A DNA stretch of 8,073 nucleotides from Paludibacter sp. (GTDB lineage: Bacteria; Bacteroidota; Bacteroidia; Bacteroidales; Paludibacteraceae): positions 1-8,073 of the forward strand of contig JAQTOL010000134.1 in assembly GCA_028748945.1 (NCBI GenBank), written 5' to 3'. The position numbers and the translations under genes were made by a program. Position 1 is the stretch's first letter. Each line of letters begins with the position of its first letter. Of this stretch, positions 1 through 6,581 are shown piece after piece. Under the pieces are notes generated by a model that was not told where the DNA came from, ran no database searches, and saw only the letters and a list, made by a program, of their open reading frames with translations.

Positions 1-802
1 TGGTGCAGGGAAAACCACTCTTATTCGTATTATCAATTGCATTACAGCCCCCGATAGCGGTGAGGTTCGAATGAACGGAAAAATCCTGACACCAAAAGAT
101 ATCGAACGCATTGGCTATTTGCCGGAAGAACGCGGACTTTATAAAAAAATGAAAGTCGGCGAACAGGCTTTGTATTTAGCCCAACTTAAAGGTATGACGA
201 AAACAGATGCGCAAAAGGCACTAAAATACTGGTTCGAAAAATTTGAAATACAGGCATGGTGGAATAAAAAGGTTGAAGAACTATCGAAGGGAATGGCTCA
301 AAAAGTACAATTTATCACGACCATTTTGCACAATCCCAAACTGCTTATTTTCGATGAGCCTTTTAGTGGTTTCGATCCGGTAAATACAGATTTAATGAAA
401 CGGGAAATTCTGAATTTAAGAGATAATGGTGCCACTATTATTTTTTCGACCCATAATATGGAATCTGTTGAAGAACTCTGTGAAAATATTTCGTTGGTAA
501 ATCAGGCAAAAATAGTTCTTCAGGGAAATGTGGCAGATATCAGAGCTTCACATACTACCGATACATTTGTGGTTCGTTCATCCGGTTCTCTTTCTGCAGC
601 AGGTTTTGAAATTCTTTCTCAAACTGAGAAAAACGGTATAATTGAAAGCAGAATAAAAAAACATCATGCTGATACGAATAACCTTTTATTGAGTTCACTC
701 ATTAAGCAAACCGAAATTCATTCTTTCGAGGAATTGTTGCCCAGCATGAATGATATTTTTATTGACACCGTAAAACCTCAAAGTGCTGTAGGAGTTTTAT
801 AA
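1..802 (+). CDS. ABC transporter ATP-binding protein, NatA type (5' end missing)
   Basis: This is the nucleotide-binding subunit of an ABC-2 type exporter; it hydrolyses ATP on the cytoplasmic face to drive the permease encoded next. The frame is open from base 2, so the ATG at 71 is internal and the true start lies outside the window. The visible part opens inside the Walker A motif (GAGKTT, bases 2-19). Counting from the Met at 71, it then shows YLPEERGLY at 16-24, where NatA-type proteins carry this sequence around the Q-loop; a variant ABC signature LSKGMAQ at 71-77; Walker B LLIFDEP at 91-97; a D-loop SGFDP; and the H-loop His128 in FSTHNM. About 110 residues follow, matching the C-terminal DUF4162-like region of NatA homologues. 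No key catalytic residue is missing in the visible part. The substrate is unknown; sodium export is only the namesake function of NatAB. Confidence 0.93.
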   Translation, partial: GAGKTTLIRIINCITAPDSGEVRMNGKILTPKDIERIGYLPEERGLYKKMKVGEQALYLAQLKGMTKTDAQKALKYWFEKFEIQAWWNKKVEELSKGMAQKVQFITTILHNPKLLIFDEPFSGFDPVNTDLMKREILNLRDNGATIIFSTHNMESVEELCENISLVNQAKIVLQGNVADIRASHTTDTFVVRSSGSLSAAGFEILSQTEKNGIIESRIKKHHADTNNLLLSSLIKQTEIHSFEELLPSMNDIFIDTVKPQSAVGVL

Positions 803-855
803 TTTGACTTATGCAACGAATTAATTATTACAGAAAATTCTAATCCGGATTCTTT

Positions 856-869
856 TTCCCTTCGGGGAA
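856..869 (+). other. Small UUCG-capped hairpin between ATPase and permease genes
   Basis: TTCCC, loop TTCG, GGGAA form a perfect 5-bp stem closed by a C(UUCG)G tetraloop, which is an exceptionally stable RNA loop type. It sits 22 nt before the permease ATG in the 89-nt gap between the two ABC genes. No T-run follows, so it is not a standard intrinsic terminator. It could affect mRNA stability or the relative expression of the two subunits, or be chance. The structure is visible; any function is inference. Confidence 0.4.
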
Positions 870-891
870 TGTAGCTTTAATTATTTATATT

Positions 892-2214
892 ATGTCAAAA
901 ATCAGTCTGATCATAAAACGGGAATATACCACACGGGTGATGAAGAAATCGTTTATCATCCTCACTTTTCTGACTCCGATACTTTTTGCAGGAATGATTA
1001 TGGTTCCTCTTTGGTTATCGAGCATTAAAGATAGTGCAAAAAAGAATATTGTGGTAATTGATCATACCAATAAATACCGTGAGGTTTTGAAGAACAGCGA
1101 GGATTATACTTTTGATTTTGTTGACAAACCTGCAGAAGAAATTCGAAAAAACAATGCGAAAAGTGAAGGATTTGCTGCCCTGTTAGTAATTACCGATGAT
1201 CTGGCTAAAGATCCGAAGGCTGTATCATTATATTCCGATGAGCAGGTCAATATGGAATTAAAAAACTATGTTGCCAAATTACTTAATAATTACGTGGAAC
1301 AGGAAAAGTTGGCAGCTTACCAAATTCCCAATTTGAAAGAGATGGTCGAAAAATCGCGTGCCGACATCAATATTACAACCATAAAATGGGGTGAAAACGG
1401 GCAGGAAAAAGTGGGGTCGGCGGAATTGGCTTTGGTTATTGGCATGATATCAGCTTTTATGATTTACATGTTTATTGTTATTTATGGAGCGCAGGTAATG
1501 AGTGGAGTGGTACAGGAAAAAACCAGTCGCATTGTGGAAGTGATTATTTCCTCCGTTAAACCATTTGAATTGATGATGGGGAAAATCATTGGAATTGCCA
1601 TGGTTGGGCTTACGCAATTTTTTTTATGGATGGTGTTTACAGTTATTATTTCGACGGTAGTTGGAAGTTTTATTGGTGGAAGTGTGGATGTAAATGCCTT
1701 GCAACAAGCTAATTCGATGGGAATGGGGGCTGGGTCGGTTTCTTCTACTGATACACAAAATATTGTACGAGAAGTTTATGGATTGTTGAGTGGCTTCGAT
1801 TTTGCACAGATTGTTGTATTATTTGTCATTTATTTTCTTGGCGGATATTTACTTTATGCCTCTCTTTTTGCAGCAGTAGGCTCGGCAGTCGATAGTGAAA
1901 CCGATACGCAACAATTTTCGTTGCCTTTAACTTTGCCCATTATTTTTGCCATTTATGCTGCTATTTACAGTGCCCAAAATCCGGATGGACCACTTGCATT
2001 CTGGTGCTCTATGGTTCCTTTTACATCACCTATTGTCATGATGGTTCGCTTGCCTTTCGGTGTCCCTGCCTGGCAAATCATACTTTCATTATCCATACTT
2101 ATATTGTCATTTATCGGTTCTACCTGGATGGCGGGCAAAATATACCGGACAGGAATTCTTATGTATGGAAAAAAAGTTACCTGGAAAGAAATGTGGAAAT
2201 GGTTGCGATATTAA
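892..2214 (+). CDS. ABC-2 type transporter permease, NatB type
   Basis: This is the membrane subunit that pairs with the upstream ATPase. The 440-residue protein has six predicted membrane segments, at about 22-44, 178-200, 230-258, 305-330, 343-361 and 393-415. A large extracytoplasmic domain lies between the first two (about 45-177), the layout of the ABC2_membrane_3/NatB family. The segment at 206-234 (VVQEKTSRIVEVIISSVKPF and onward) is the conserved cytoplasmic stretch that contacts the ATPase in this family. A loop rich in Gly, Ser and Met (275-286) is probably flexible. The start ATG at 892 is followed at once by the usual MSKISLIIKREY opening. No Shine-Dalgarno is present; the leader is A/T-rich. 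The gene is 89 nt downstream of the ATPase with no promoter match between, so cotranscription is likely. The transported substrate cannot be told from sequence. Confidence 0.93.
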   Translation: MSKISLIIKREYTTRVMKKSFIILTFLTPILFAGMIMVPLWLSSIKDSAKKNIVVIDHTNKYREVLKNSEDYTFDFVDKPAEEIRKNNAKSEGFAALLVITDDLAKDPKAVSLYSDEQVNMELKNYVAKLLNNYVEQEKLAAYQIPNLKEMVEKSRADINITTIKWGENGQEKVGSAELALVIGMISAFMIYMFIVIYGAQVMSGVVQEKTSRIVEVIISSVKPFELMMGKIIGIAMVGLTQFFLWMVFTVIISTVVGSFIGGSVDVNALQQANSMGMGAGSVSSTDTQNIVREVYGLLSGFDFAQIVVLFVIYFLGGYLLYASLFAAVGSAVDSETDTQQFSLPLTLPIIFAIYAAIYSAQNPDGPLAFWCSMVPFTSPIVMMVRLPFGVPAWQIILSLSILILSFIGSTWMAGKIYRTGILMYGKKVTWKEMWKWLRY

Positions 2215-2277
2215 GGATACTGACACTAATTTTTATTTCTGATTCGTATTTTAAATCTCCGGGCTTTCTGTTTTTTA

Positions 2278-2298
2278 TCAAAATCTTTTCAAAATCTT
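2278..2298 (+). repeat. Tandem 10-bp direct repeat in the cupin leader
   Basis: TCAAAATCTT occurs at 2278-2287 and again at 2289-2298, an 11-bp period or about one helical turn, ending 14 nt before the cupin ATG. No Bacteroidota-type promoter match was found in the 98-nt gap after the permease gene. It might be a protein-binding site or simply a short A/T-rich duplication. Confidence 0.35.
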
Positions 2299-2312
2299 AA
2301 AACTCAACTTTT

Positions 2313-2750
2313 ATGACAGCTTTAAAAGCAACTTTTATTTCACTCTTAATTTTCACGGGTAGTTTAAGTATTTCGGCACAGGAAAAGGATACGCTCCAAA
2401 CAAAGTGGAACATTGGTAATTGCGTAAACCGGTTTTCCATGGATAAAACCACACCTACCAAAGCCGGTTATCAGTATTGGTTCGCAGACAAAAATTTCAT
2501 TCATGGACGAACATTGAAAATGAGTGTGGTAAAACCTCACGATGCTACACATCCACCTCACAAACATGTAGAAGATGAATTTTTCTTCATTTTAGAAGGA
2601 ACAGCCAAATTTTACCTGAACGGTGATTCAGTCATATGTGGTCCTTATACCAGTTTTTATTGTCCATCGATGGTGGAACATGGTATCAGTAATGCCGGTG
2701 ATACTGAATTGAAATACCTGGTAATTAAAGATTATCAACCTGCAAAATAA
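2313..2750 (+). CDS. Secreted cupin-domain protein
   Basis: The 145-residue protein is a single-domain cupin with an N-terminal Sec signal peptide (hydrophobic core at about 8-20, likely cleavage after SISA at residue 22, giving a mature Gln N-terminus). The domain spans about 65-140. Cupin motif 1 is seen as PPHKHVEDEFFFILEG, with likely metal ligands His83, His85 and Glu89. Motif 2, GPYTSFYCPSMVEHGISNAG (110-129), supplies His123. All four usual ligands are present, so a metal-bound beta-barrel outside the cytoplasm is expected. Cupins range from dioxygenases and isomerases to non-enzymatic sensors, and nothing here picks one. The start is set by the signal peptide. The gene follows the permease by 98 nt and precedes the LD-carboxypeptidase by 49 nt, so it may be cotranscribed with the latter. 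Confidence 0.85.
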   Translation: MTALKATFISLLIFTGSLSISAQEKDTLQTKWNIGNCVNRFSMDKTTPTKAGYQYWFADKNFIHGRTLKMSVVKPHDATHPPHKHVEDEFFFILEGTAKFYLNGDSVICGPYTSFYCPSMVEHGISNAGDTELKYLVIKDYQPAK

Positions 2751-2769
2751 GACCGCATTCACAAATTGA

Positions 2770-2780
2770 TTTTTTTTTTT
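2770..2780 (+). repeat. Run of 11 T in the LD-carboxypeptidase leader
   Basis: Eleven consecutive T fill 2770-2780 in the 49-nt gap between the cupin and LD-carboxypeptidase genes, ending 19 nt before the ATG. No GC-rich stem precedes it, so it is not an intrinsic terminator. Runs of this length are prone to slippage in replication and sequencing. Confidence 0.6.
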
Positions 2781-2799
2781 CAAATTTCAAATAAACACC

Positions 2800-3705
2800 A
2801 TGTTACCTTCATTTTTACATGCCAATGACCAAATTCGGATCGTTTCACCTTCAGGCTCGATTCATCCTGAGTATATTGATGGTGCTACAAAAGTGTTTTC
2901 TGATTGGGGATTGAAAGTAACGGAAGGAAAGCATGCCCGGTCTGAATACGGGCGATTTGCCGGAACTCCTGAACAACGGACAGCGGATATGCAGGAAGCA
3001 TTGGATGATCCGAATGTAAAAGCTGTTTTATGCAGTCGGGGTGGGTATGGCCTTTCTCAAATAATAGATAAACTCGATTTTAGGAATTTTTCAACTTCTC
3101 CTAAGTGGGTGATTGGTTTCAGTGATATAACTGTTTTGCACAATGTCATAACAAATTTAGGAATTGCTTCCATTCACGGTATTATGGCTAAACATCTGAC
3201 TGAATTACACCCTAACGGTGAGCCTGCCCTTCGATTGAGAAAAATTCTATTTGGTGAATTACAAATCTATTCCGTATCTCACCACGCGCAAAATAAATTT
3301 GGAAAAGCAGAAGCTAAATTGATTGGAGGAAATCTTTCTGTTCTGATGGGTCTGCGAGGAAGCCGGTTTGATCTGGATTATTCTAATGCCATTCTTTTTA
3401 TTGAAGACATAGATGAAGCTCCTTACAAACTTGACCGGATGATACAAAATTTGAGGTTTAGCGGAGTTTTATCACAATTGTCAGGTCTCGTGGTTGGTCA
3501 ATTCAGCGATTGTGAGGAAGATCCGCAAATGAAGCAAACTATTTTGGAAATAGTTACTGATGCAGTTCGGGATTATAATTATCCGGTTTGTTTTAATTTT
3601 CCTTCCGGACATGTTGATTACAATTTACCATTGCTGATGGGAGCAAATGTAAAACTGGAAGTGTCCGGTAAAGGTGCAGAATTAAATTTTAAATCCTTTT
3701 TTTGA
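2800..3705 (+). CDS. ldcA: LD-carboxypeptidase, peptidase family S66
   Basis: The enzyme cleaves the L,D-bond before the terminal D-Ala of murein tetrapeptides, releasing tripeptide for reuse by the recycling pathway; it acts in the cytoplasm. The 301-residue length is normal for the family and there is no signal peptide. The N-terminal domain carries IRIVSPSG (12-19), CSRGGYG (78-84) and the nucleophile elbow IGFSDIT with Ser108. The C-terminal domain carries LIGGNLSVL (174-182), FIEDIDEAPYKLDRM with Glu202, and FPSGHVDYNLPLLMG with His271. Ser108-Glu202-His271 match the known S66 triad in order and spacing. The start ATG at 2800 is the first in frame and fits the family's N-terminus. No separate promoter match lies in the 49-nt gap after the cupin gene. 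The next gene downstream also encodes a murein-peptide hydrolase, which supports the assignment. Substrate preference is inferred from family. Confidence 0.93.
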   Translation: MLPSFLHANDQIRIVSPSGSIHPEYIDGATKVFSDWGLKVTEGKHARSEYGRFAGTPEQRTADMQEALDDPNVKAVLCSRGGYGLSQIIDKLDFRNFSTSPKWVIGFSDITVLHNVITNLGIASIHGIMAKHLTELHPNGEPALRLRKILFGELQIYSVSHHAQNKFGKAEAKLIGGNLSVLMGLRGSRFDLDYSNAILFIEDIDEAPYKLDRMIQNLRFSGVLSQLSGLVVGQFSDCEEDPQMKQTILEIVTDAVRDYNYPVCFNFPSGHVDYNLPLLMGANVKLEVSGKGAELNFKSFF

Positions 3706-3761
3706 ATCGAATGTGAGTATTGAAATTAATCTCTTTTTTTATTAAAAAGAAAAAACAGCTC

Positions 3762-3793
3762 TTGATATACGGTCCAAAAAAAACTATCTTTGC
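3762..3793 (+). promoter_or_regulatory. Bacteroidota-type promoter for the NlpC/P60-LysM gene
   Basis: TTG at 3762-3764 (-33 element) and TATCTTTGC at 3785-3793 (-7 element, consensus TAnnTTTGC) are separated by 20 nt, matching the housekeeping sigma pattern of Bacteroidota. Transcription should begin around 3798-3802, leaving a leader of about 20 nt before the ATG at 3820. The -7 element overlaps the TTG at 3790, so translation cannot begin at that codon on this transcript. Confidence 0.85.
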
Positions 3794-3819
3794 AAGAAGT
3801 CAATTATCAACTTACTTTT

Positions 3820-5469
3820 ATGTCCTTGCAGAAACAGTTATTCATTTTAATATCAGTGGTTTTCTCCATCGTAACTTCCGGTGCTCAAAAGCGCTTGGAG
3901 ATCACGCCTTTATCTGTTTCGGATACATTAAAAATAAAAAAACCAACATACCCTCAAATCTCTCTTACGGATTCTATTGTAAACTATGGTAAACTGTTTT
4001 TAAACACTCCCTATCATTACGGATCATCCGGTACCGATACATTTGATTGTTCAGGATTTACATCTTTTGTGTATCGTAATTTTGGCTTTGACTTACTCCG
4101 ATCTTCTGCCGAACAAGCCCGACAATTTAGTTCGGTCGACCGGCAGCAAATCAAAATCGGCGATCTCGTTTTTTTTTCAGGCAGGAGGCGAAGTAGCCGT
4201 GTGGGGCATGTAGGTATTGTCACAAACACGAAAGACAATGGGCAATTTGAATTTATTCATGCAGCAGTTCATAGCGGAGTAACCATTTCAAACTCCGAAG
4301 AACCTTATTATACCCGGCGATTTATAAAAGCGAACCGTGTTATAAGTTCAGATCCGTTTTTAGCTGTGCTTCCACCTTCATTCTCAAACATCCACCCTCC
4401 AGCAATTGAATTGAATCCATCTACTCCTTTTGCAAGTGCAGTAATACATACACGAAAGTTTATACCGGCAGAATATCATCGGGTAAAATCAGGTGAGACA
4501 CTTTCGTCTATTGCGCATAAATACGGTATTTCAATTACTGATCTTAAACGTAAAAACCATCTTAAAGGCAGTACCATTCAGCCAAAACAACATCTGAAAA
4601 TCAAGAATGAAGAGACAATAATGTTAGTAGAACCGGCCAAAGCTATTGTCAGTAGCTCTGTCACAGCTATAAAAGACTCCAAAATCAAGCAAGAATTTGC
4701 TAAATCTGATTCAACAACACTTGTAACTAACACAAAACAAACGCCTTTAACCCATATTGTAAAAAAAGGAGAGACTTTATTTAGCATTTCCAGATTATAC
4801 AATGTTTCCATTGATGAATTAAAAAAGATAAACCAACTTAAGAACGCCGGTATCCAACCAAACCAGAAATTAAAGATAAGCAACGACAATGTATTTGCCG
4901 ACAATTCCAAACATGATTCAAATGAGAAAAGTGCAAAGATTGGATCGGAAAAGCCAAATGAAGGCGAAAACCGTTCCGGTATTTCAAAAGTAAATAATAT
5001 TTCTGATGCGGGATTGTCAAAAATCAAACCTATTGAAGACAAGGGTTCGCAAAAAAAACTGAGTCAGAACAGAACAGATTCAGTTGTTAATACTCTAAGT
5101 TCAAAAAAAGAAGCTATAACCAAAAATATCATTCACAAAGTAAAGTCAGGTGAGTCTCTCTTCAGCATTTCAAAAAAATACAATATTTCGATTGATGAAT
5201 TGAAAAAAATCAATCGTTTAGATGGAAATAATATCCGACCCGGTCAGGAACTCAGTATTAATCAGGTGACCAAAGAAACCATCATTACAGCAGCAAAGGC
5301 AGACAATAACCCCACCAAAATAGTCCATAAAGTAAAATCGGGGGACACTTATATCTCCATAGCCAAAACGTATGCCTGTACGGTTAAGAATCTAAAGGAA
5401 TGGAATAACAAGACGGGTAGCAAAATCAAAACCGGTGAGAAACTAATCGTATACTCAAAGGCAAATTAA
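3820..5469 (+). CDS. Secreted NlpC/P60 peptidase with four LysM domains
   Basis: This is probably a D,L-endopeptidase cutting the D-Glu-diamino acid bond of peptidoglycan stem peptides, anchored to glycan by LysM domains. The 549-residue product starts with a signal peptide (hydrophobic core 7-18, cleavage near SGA at residue 22). The NlpC/P60 domain covers about 52-175: Cys77 in DCSGF, His130 in RVGHVGIV and His147 in FIHAAV form the expected Cys-His-His set. LysM domains lie at about 219-262, 312-354, 439-481 and 502-545, joined by linkers rich in Ser, Lys, Asn and Thr. The ATG at 3820 is preferred to the in-frame TTG at 3790 because it puts the signal peptide at the very N-terminus and the promoter overlaps the TTG. 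Catalytic domain first and LysM last is the reverse of many LysM-NlpC enzymes. It is transcribed separately from the LD-carboxypeptidase upstream. Confidence 0.93.
   Translation: MSLQKQLFILISVVFSIVTSGAQKRLEITPLSVSDTLKIKKPTYPQISLTDSIVNYGKLFLNTPYHYGSSGTDTFDCSGFTSFVYRNFGFDLLRSSAEQARQFSSVDRQQIKIGDLVFFSGRRRSSRVGHVGIVTNTKDNGQFEFIHAAVHSGVTISNSEEPYYTRRFIKANRVISSDPFLAVLPPSFSNIHPPAIELNPSTPFASAVIHTRKFIPAEYHRVKSGETLSSIAHKYGISITDLKRKNHLKGSTIQPKQHLKIKNEETIMLVEPAKAIVSSSVTAIKDSKIKQEFAKSDSTTLVTNTKQTPLTHIVKKGETLFSISRLYNVSIDELKKINQLKNAGIQPNQKLKISNDNVFADNSKHDSNEKSAKIGSEKPNEGENRSGISKVNNISDAGLSKIKPIEDKGSQKKLSQNRTDSVVNTLSSKKEAITKNIIHKVKSGESLFSISKKYNISIDELKKINRLDGNNIRPGQELSINQVTKETIITAAKADNNPTKIVHKVKSGDTYISIAKTYACTVKNLKEWNNKTGSKIKTGEKLIVYSKAN
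4474..5454 (+). repeat. Four LysM domain repeats within the peptidase gene
   Basis: The repeats are at about 4474-4605, 4753-4881, 5134-5262 and 5323-5454. Each encodes the LysM pattern: H-x-V-K-x-G-E/D-T/S at the start, a central S-I-A/S helix, and I-x-x-G/N-x-x-L near the end. Copies 2 and 3 are closest, sharing LFSIS and SIDELKKIN, which suggests a more recent duplication. Copy 4 is the most divergent and contains a Cys (residue 520). The linker between copies 2 and 3 is much longer (about 84 residues) than between 3 and 4 (about 20). Confidence 0.88.
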
Positions 5470-5527
5470 AAACCTGAATTTGAATTGACTTGTTGAAATT
5501 AATTGATTCCGATTCCTTTTCAGGCTA
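5470..5527. other. Convergent intergenic gap, no clear terminator
   Basis: This 58-nt A/T-rich gap separates the 3' ends of the NlpC/LysM gene (+) and recO (-). The only inverted pair seen is CCTGAA (5473-5478) with TTCAGG (5519-5524), about 40 nt apart and with no useful T-run, so I do not call a terminator. Read-through in both directions, giving overlapping antisense 3' ends, is possible. Confidence 0.5.
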
Positions 5528-6250
5528 CTAATCAAATAAACTTTGAAGTACTGCCAACGAATTTAATCCATGGAAATCGGGTATATGCAAGCGATAATAC
5601 TCCACCATACTTTCGAGTAATTTCTGCCTTTTCACACGCGATAAATTCAACTGAGACATATTCGAATAGTCTGAATGTAATGATGCCTCAAAATCAATCG
5701 CATCTTCCGGCATTAAAAAATGAGAGTGCAAAGGCTTTTCTTTCAGAAAAACACCGTTCATTAAATCAAAATACATGAAACTTTCCTCATCGTGATTTGG
5801 TTCAAAACCTAAATAGCGGGTCAGTTTTAATAAAAAGACTAAATGAAAATTGGAAATACCAGTTTCGCAACAATCCAGTTGTTGGACAGAATTTTCCAGA
5901 AAAAGGAATACATTTTCGTCCGGTTCGGTCTGCCACAACGTACGAAAAAGTATTTCAGCAATAAATAAAGCCACTGCATTCTTCACCGGATCGACCGGAA
6001 TTCCCGTAAACTGGTACATGGTTCGAATGTCTTTGATACGTTGTATACTTTTTCCTGGAACGTGATATACATCCAAATCAAGGATTGAAAGAGCTTGTAA
6101 ATATGCCGGCCTACAAATGGATTTTTTTTTATTTACTCCGTGAACCATGTACGAAACCCTTCCAAAATGTCGTGTATATACAGTGACAATATTTGCGGAG
6201 TCGGAATATTTGATAGAGTGAAGTACAATTCCAGTTGTTTTTACTTGCAT
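5528..6250 (-). CDS. recO: DNA repair protein RecO
   Basis: RecO binds single-stranded DNA and SSB and, with RecR, loads RecA during RecF-pathway gap repair and recombination. The 240-residue protein has the typical length. The N-terminal OB-fold region (1 to about 80) opens with the family pattern TTGIVLHSIKYSDSANIVTVYT, split here as TTGIVLHS at 5-12 and YSDSANIVTVYT after it, followed by GRVSYMVHGV. The helical C-terminal region contains FHLVFLLKLTRYLGFEPN near residues 136-153. The zinc-binding cysteines that many RecO proteins carry after this segment are absent; the only Cys pair (CCETG, near 127) is elsewhere. To my knowledge this loss is common in Bacteroidota. The ATG at 6250 gives the standard MQ-K-T-x-GIVL start. 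A run of nine A encodes Lys-Lys-Lys at about residues 41-43. It is transcribed alone, converging on the peptidase gene. Confidence 0.93.
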   Translation of the reverse strand: MQVKTTGIVLHSIKYSDSANIVTVYTRHFGRVSYMVHGVNKKKSICRPAYLQALSILDLDVYHVPGKSIQRIKDIRTMYQFTGIPVDPVKNAVALFIAEILFRTLWQTEPDENVFLFLENSVQQLDCCETGISNFHLVFLLKLTRYLGFEPNHDEESFMYFDLMNGVFLKEKPLHSHFLMPEDAIDFEASLHSDYSNMSQLNLSRVKRQKLLESMVEYYRLHIPDFHGLNSLAVLQSLFD

Positions 6251-6269
6251 ATTGGATCAATTAAACATA

Positions 6270-6277
6270 CAAAAGTA
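6270..6277 (-). promoter_or_regulatory. recO: Possible recO promoter, -7 element
   Basis: On the minus strand this reads TACTTTTG, a match to TAnnTTTG, 19 nt before the recO ATG. No TTG or TTTG lies at the usual 19-21 nt upstream; the nearest (minus strand of 6303-6305) is about 25 nt away. The position is right for recO but the -33 element is weak, so this is tentative. Confidence 0.4.
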
Positions 6278-6362
6278 ACAAAATAATTGACATAAAGGCG
6301 ATCAAGTGGATACAATACAGACAATAATTCGAATAATACATCCTGATAAATAGCAATTTATG

Positions 6363-6378
6363 AATATTTAAAAATATT
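6363..6378. repeat. 16-bp A/T-only palindrome upstream of the tRNA-Glu/rpsT promoter
   Basis: AATATTT, AA, AAATATT form a perfect A/T-only inverted repeat ending 12 nt upstream of the -33 element of the tRNA-Glu/rpsT promoter. The place and composition resemble an UP-element-like or DNA-bending region, as is common upstream of strong stable-RNA promoters. This is inference from position; such palindromes also arise by chance in A/T-rich DNA. Confidence 0.4.
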
Positions 6379-6390
6379 TGAAGCAAAGGC

Positions 6391-6422
6391 TTTGTCAATC
6401 CAAAAAACAGCCGTATATTTGC
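6391..6422 (+). promoter_or_regulatory. Strong Bacteroidota-type promoter for tRNA-Glu and rpsT
   Basis: TTTG at 6391-6394 and TATATTTGC at 6414-6422 are separated by exactly 19 nt, a near-perfect match to the Bacteroidota housekeeping promoter. The transcript should start near 6428, about 38 nt before the tRNA. It is the only convincing promoter upstream of tRNA-Glu, and none is seen between the tRNA and rpsT, so it probably serves both. Confidence 0.88.
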
Positions 6423-6465
6423 ACCCGCAATTGAGAGAAACACTCACATTCGCAAACGACCATTT

Positions 6466-6537
6466 GGTCCCTTCGTCTATCGGTTAGGACGCCAGGTTTT
6501 CATCCTGGAAAGAGGGGTTCGACTCCCCTAGGGACTA
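6466..6537 (+). tRNA. tRNA-Glu (anticodon UUC)
   Basis: A full cloverleaf can be drawn. The acceptor stem is 6466-6472 with 6530-6536 (first pair G-U, then six Watson-Crick pairs). The anticodon stem is CCAGG (6492-6496) with CCTGG (6504-6508), around loop TTTTCAT with anticodon TTC at 6499-6501. The T-arm has stem AGGGG/CCCCT around loop TTCGACT, and the D-arm contains GGTTAGGAC. The base at 6537 (A) is the discriminator. The following CAA is not CCA, so the CCA end must be added after processing. The tRNA is 44 nt upstream of the rpsT ATG. Confidence 0.96.
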
Positions 6538-6581
6538 CAAAAGTAGAAAAGAAATTTATTAGCATTAAAATTAAGATTGCA

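Noticed and set aside
2004..2300. Plus-strand frame overlapping the end of the permease gene
   Set aside because: It is an out-of-frame shadow of the C-terminal permease sequence with no family resemblance.
3732..3750. A/T hairpin (TCTTTTT with AAAAAGA) after the LD-carboxypeptidase gene as a terminator
   Set aside because: The stem is almost all A-T pairs and is followed by A rather than T on the plus strand, so it is unlikely to terminate transcription.
4578..5042. 154-codon minus-strand open frame inside the LysM region
   Set aside because: It is antisense to the low-complexity linkers and LysM copy 2; its composition reflects the complement of Lys/Ser/Asn-rich coding sequence.
5503..6065. 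Two plus-strand open frames (91 and 71 codons) opposite recO
   Set aside because: They lie fully antisense to a convincing recO, match no family I recognise, and have no promoter; they are shadows.
6121..6130. Nine-base homopolymer inside recO as a frameshift hotspot
   Set aside because: The frame is intact and the run encodes Lys codons normal for an A/T-rich genome; nothing here shows phase variation.
6261..6443. 60-codon minus-strand open frame between recO and tRNA-Glu
   Set aside because: It covers the divergent promoter region, including both promoter candidates, and its hydrophobic look comes from A/T-rich DNA.
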